Positions 61,254 to 64,000 of a stretch of DNA of 64,000 nt are shown one piece after another (within the stretch, counting starts at the first letter, position 1; the number at the start of each line of letters is the position of its first letter). The notes beneath the pieces were generated by a model. The model was not told the origin of the DNA. It saw only the letters and a program-made list of their open reading frames with translations, and did no database searches. The position numbers were made by a program, and so were the translations under genes. The DNA is taken from positions 62,001 through 126,000 of the forward strand of contig JAIVFU010000005.1 of the NCBI GenBank assembly GCA_020829485.1, given 5' to 3'. Source of the DNA: Nostoc sp. CHAB 5834 (lineage in GTDB: Bacteria; Cyanobacteriota; Cyanobacteriia; Cyanobacteriales; Nostocaceae).

Positions 61254-61490
61254 AGCAGATTAAACCTAAGCAAATGCGCTTCTAGTAAATGCCAAAGTAA
61301 TTTTATGTTTGTTTTGTATTTAAAAACAAAACAAAGTTATCTTAGCTGTAAAATATAAGTGTAGAGCCAGTAGTAGATTAAACCTAGGCAAAAGCAATCC
61401 CTAAAAATGCCAGGGTAATTTTATGCTTGTTTTGTGTCTAAGAAAAAACCAAGTTATCCCAGCTGTAAAATATGAGGGTGGAGCCAAAGG
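61254..61490. repeat. Two tandem copies of a ~118-bp unit forming the era leader
   Basis: Unit 1 (about 61254-61370) and unit 2 (about 61371-61490) share ATTAAACCTA, AATGCCA, GTAATTTTATG, TTGTTTTGT, AAGTTAT and AGCTGTAAAATAT at an offset of about 117. Unit 2 ends in the era start region ATGAGGGTGGAGCCA; unit 1 has the broken equivalent ATAAGTGTAGAGCCA. Confidence 0.8.
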
Positions 61491-62446
61491 TGACTAGTAT
61501 TGATAATTACAACTTCTCATTCCCAGGAGAAGTAGCAATCCCACAGGCTCCTCCTGAATTCAAATCAGGTTTTATCGGCATTGTTGGTCGTCCTAATGTC
61601 GGTAAATCTACTTTAATGAATCAATTAGTAGGACAAAAAATAGCCATTACGTCACCCGTAGCGCAAACTACACGTAACCGTTTGCGCGGCATTTTAACTA
61701 CACCAGAGGCGCAGTTAATTTTTGTAGATACACCAGGAATTCATAAGCCCCATCATCAATTGGGGGAAGTGTTGGTGCAAAATGCCAAAATTGCCATTGA
61801 ATCGGTAGATGTAGTGCTATTTGTGGTAGATGGAGCAGTAGCTTGTGGATCAGGCGATCGCTATATTGCCGAGTTGCTGTGTCGCACCAAAACACCAGTG
61901 ATTTTGGGGGTGAACAAAATCGACCAACAACCTTCCGATTCTCAGTTTATAGATGATAGTTACGCTCAGATGGCCCAGTCCCATGAATGGGAAATTGTGA
62001 AATTTTCTGCTAAGACGAGTGCAGGATTACCGCAACTTCAAGAATTATTAATTGAACATTTAGAAATTGGGCCGTTATACTACCCGCCAGATTTGGTAAC
62101 TGACCAGCCAGAACGCTTTATTATGGGTGAATTAATCCGAGAACAAATTTTATTATTGACTCGTGAAGAAGTACCCCATTCAGTAGCGATCGCTATTGAT
62201 TTAGTAGAAGAAAGTCCCAGCATTACCCGGATACTTGCAACCATCAACGTCGAGCGCGATTCTCAAAAAGGCATACTCATTGGCAAAGGCGGAGCAATGC
62301 TCAAAGCAATTGGTAGTGAAGCCCGCGAACAAATTCAAAAGTTAATCTCTGGTAAAGTTTACCTAGAATTGTTTGTGAAAGTTCAGCCAAAATGGCGACA
62401 ATCGCGGATAAGTTTAGCAGAATTAGGCTATCGAGTGGAAGAATAA
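61472..62446 (+). CDS. era: GTPase Era
   Basis: 324 residues. G1 GRPNVGKS at 39-46, G3 DTPGIHKPHHQ, G4 VNKID and G5 FSAKTSAGL. The C-terminal KH domain has GKGGAMLKAIGSEAREQIQKL in its core (first 19 residues: GKGGAMLKAIGSEAREQIQ). Era binds 16S rRNA 3' end in 30S assembly. The N-terminal extension (about 1-30) is usual in Nostoc. The ATG at 61472 lies in the second copy of a duplicated leader. Confidence 0.95.
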   Translation: MRVEPKVTSIDNYNFSFPGEVAIPQAPPEFKSGFIGIVGRPNVGKSTLMNQLVGQKIAITSPVAQTTRNRLRGILTTPEAQLIFVDTPGIHKPHHQLGEVLVQNAKIAIESVDVVLFVVDGAVACGSGDRYIAELLCRTKTPVILGVNKIDQQPSDSQFIDDSYAQMAQSHEWEIVKFSAKTSAGLPQLQELLIEHLEIGPLYYPPDLVTDQPERFIMGELIREQILLLTREEVPHSVAIAIDLVEESPSITRILATINVERDSQKGILIGKGGAMLKAIGSEAREQIQKLISGKVYLELFVKVQPKWRQSRISLAELGYRVEE

Positions 62447-62499
62447 TAATTGGTCATTTGTCATTAGTCATTGGTCATTAGTCATCTCCGAAAAAGAAT

Positions 62500-62528
62500 G
62501 TAGAGACGTAGCACTGCTACGTCTCTAC
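62500..62528. terminator. Perfect 13-bp hairpin after era
   Basis: GTAGAGACGTAGC (62500-62512) and GCTACGTCTCTAC (62516-62528) pair around ACT. It follows a TTAGTCATTGGTCATT heptamer tract and precedes a GACAAA tract at 62590-62650. Likely a dispersed palindrome that also stops transcription. Confidence 0.55.
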
Positions 62529-62665
62529 AAGGGTTCCGGGTAACGCATATTTAATTTATGGAGATGTCTATTAGTCATTGGCAAGCAGAAAAAGCAAAAG
62601 ACAAAGGACAAAGGACAAATGACAAATAACAAAAGACAAAGGACAAAGGACTCTTAATAAATAAA

Positions 62666-63343
62666 ATGTCTTTAGATATTCGCTATCCCTTAAATTTACC
62701 AGCCAATGCTCCGCCATTGCGCGTATTAATTGTCGAAGATGATCCGATGATGCAACTGGGATTAGAGCAATCGTTAATGGCTCATCCCCAGTTAGAGATT
62801 GTTGGACAAGCAGAAGATGGTTATTTGGGAGTTCAAGCAGCACTGCAACTGAAACCTGATTTGGTGGTTATGGATATTGGCTTACCGCGATTGGATGGCA
62901 TTGCCGCAACACAGCAAATTAAAGCGGCGCTGCCAGCAACTCATGTGGTGATGCTGACATCTCATCAAACAGAGACAGAAATTATTGCGGCACTATCTAG
63001 CGGTGCAGATGCATATTGCATCAAAGGTGCAAGTGTGGAACGATTGTTAAGTGCGATCGCAGCCGCAGTTGATGGTGCAGCCTATCTCGATCCCCAAATT
63101 GCGCGGCGAGTAATTGATAATCTTAAACCACCTTCACCCACCACCAACACCGCCAACTTATCTGGACGCGAGTTAGAAGTGTTGAAACTCATGGTAGACG
63201 GGTTGAGTAACCCAGAGATTGGCGAAAAACTCTATCTCAGTCCCAACACCATCAAAACTCATGTCCGAGGGATTATGAATAAATTAGCAGTAGACGATCG
63301 CGTACAAGCAGCAGTTGTGGCATTGCGTTCTGGGTTGGTTTGA
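62666..63343 (+). CDS. NarL/LuxR-type response regulator
   Basis: 225 residues. Receiver domain: acidic pair in VEDDPMM, phosphoacceptor Asp in LVVMDIGLPRLDG, and TSHQT in place of the usual T/S site. After a linker (about 145-160) the LuxR HTH is SGRELEVLKLMVDGLSNPEI, KLYLSPNTIKTHVRGIMNKL. A DNA-binding two-component regulator; its partner kinase is not adjacent. Confidence 0.93.
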   Translation: MSLDIRYPLNLPANAPPLRVLIVEDDPMMQLGLEQSLMAHPQLEIVGQAEDGYLGVQAALQLKPDLVVMDIGLPRLDGIAATQQIKAALPATHVVMLTSHQTETEIIAALSSGADAYCIKGASVERLLSAIAAAVDGAAYLDPQIARRVIDNLKPPSPTTNTANLSGRELEVLKLMVDGLSNPEIGEKLYLSPNTIKTHVRGIMNKLAVDDRVQAAVVALRSGLV

Positions 63344-63445
63344 TTGCTACAATCTGTGAGTGCTGTAGATGAATACCTGATCTGGTAATCTTTATCTGTG
63401 ATCCTGGTACTTTAATTTCATAATTAACTAAACTCTGGTTTTTTG

Positions 63446-63886
63446 ATGTCAGAAGAAATTCAAACCTTTATTACTGAATATCTTGATAAGTGCGCTCATT
63501 TATATATTGAAGTTTTCAATGGTGAACCTTGGAACGAGGAATGGACTTTCGAGACTGCAAAAGCAAGGTTGTTTGAAATTCTGAATACACCAGGTTTTGT
63601 TGGATTTGTATTCAAACAGGATGAACTTTTAGGATTCGTGGCAGGTTATTGTAAGCAAGGGCAAAAAAGTAAAAGCTTTTATCTAGAAGAAATCTGTGTC
63701 CGACCTAATAAGCAAAGTCAAGGAATTGGGACAAAGCTACTTAACCAGTTAATGGATACTCTAACCGCGATGAAAGTTACCTCTGTTTATCTTTTGACTA
63801 AAAAGGATGGACAAGCAGAGGCTTTTTACACCAAGCATGGCTATCAAAGAAGCCAGCATCTGATTTTGATGGCAAAACGATTTTAG
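63446..63886 (+). CDS. GNAT family N-acetyltransferase
   Basis: 146 residues from the ATG at 63446. Acetyl-CoA-binding motif RPNKQSQGIGTKLLNQLMD, preceded by FYLEEICV (core strand), and the C-terminal VYLLTKKDGQAEAFYTKHGY. The substrate is unknown. Confidence 0.9.
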   Translation: MSEEIQTFITEYLDKCAHLYIEVFNGEPWNEEWTFETAKARLFEILNTPGFVGFVFKQDELLGFVAGYCKQGQKSKSFYLEEICVRPNKQSQGIGTKLLNQLMDTLTAMKVTSVYLLTKKDGQAEAFYTKHGYQRSQHLILMAKRF

Positions 63887-64000
63887 AGGAAATGAAAGCT
63901 TTGCATCAATTACGTATTGAACATCAAATAAATGCAGCAAAATACAGAAACAAACCTCAGCAAGAATAGGACTACTGGTGCATCCAAATTTAATAATCAA

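Noticed and set aside
63892..63969. A 25-codon plus-strand frame after the last GNAT gene
   Set aside because: The AGAGGA is only a base or two from the ATG and overlaps the GNAT stop; no other support.

Overview
The window comes from a filamentous, heterocyst-type cyanobacterium, most likely Nostoc or a close relative. The evidence is the density of HIP1 octamers (GCGATCGC), the heptanucleotide repeats (TGACAAA, TGGGGAG and TAGTCAT types), and a gene set that includes petB/petD, a CpcS/CpeS-type bilin lyase, an NblB-like HEAT protein, DUF3727, an FdC2-like ferredoxin, an S2P protease and a giant kinase/ATPase/histidine-kinase fusion. No replication origin, rRNA, CRISPR array or complete insertion sequence is visible. 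One tRNA is present (Ser-GGA).

Layout. 1-2.1 kb: gene remnants and a Mut7-C type gene cut in two by a 93-bp MITE. 2.2-6.5 kb: ROK protein, a DUF262 + HEPN pair that looks like a defence or conflict module, and proB. 6.6-19.5 kb: ordinary housekeeping genes (YqeG phosphatase, DUF3727, GNAT-ruvX, an RDD/pentapeptide protein, GT4 and GDP-mannose dehydratase genes, an RsbW-like kinase). 19.8-23 kb: petB, petD and divergent ctpA. 23.2-29.5 kb: one 2110-residue signalling protein. 29.5-32.5 kb: gene-poor, rich in repeats, with one secreted orphan protein. 32.5-42.6 kb: MBL-fold protein, S2P protease, bilin lyase, NblB-like protein, tRNA-Ser, FdC2-like ferredoxin, lipoprotein nuclease, inositol phosphatase, J-TPR protein overlapping hisZ, ferredoxin and an ABC ATPase. 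42.6-49 kb: an accessory island. 49-51 kb: uvrB. 51.2-53.8 kb: stress-type small proteins and a GIRPIG-repeat protein. 54.2-59.4 kb: UBA-like/TM protein, VapBC-like pair and a CHAT-NB-ARC-TPR protein. 59.7-64 kb: aspartoacylase-like protein, a phosphofructokinase fragment, era with a duplicated leader, a NarL-type regulator and a GNAT.

The most unusual structure is the 43.8-49 kb island. Four extra copies of the last 41-44 bp of uvrB (codons for [12 protein letters not shown] and stop) are spaced between small cassettes: RelBE-like, VapBC-like, HicBA, a Uma2 gene and another Uma2 gene. Two copies differ from native uvrB only at synonymous sites. Homology starts at or beside a HIP1 octamer, and uma2 debris follows the uvrB tails that lack an intact uma2. 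This suggests repeated duplication or capture at the uvrB-uma2 junction, using uvrB tails from other strains or older duplications.

Other points to check are the CHAT-STAND protein with its membrane/UBA-like neighbour, the DUF262-HEPN operon, the tandemly duplicated era leader beside a broken pfk, and several MITEs, one with a perfect 10-bp target duplication. All functions are inferred from sequence motifs alone; no database search was possible.
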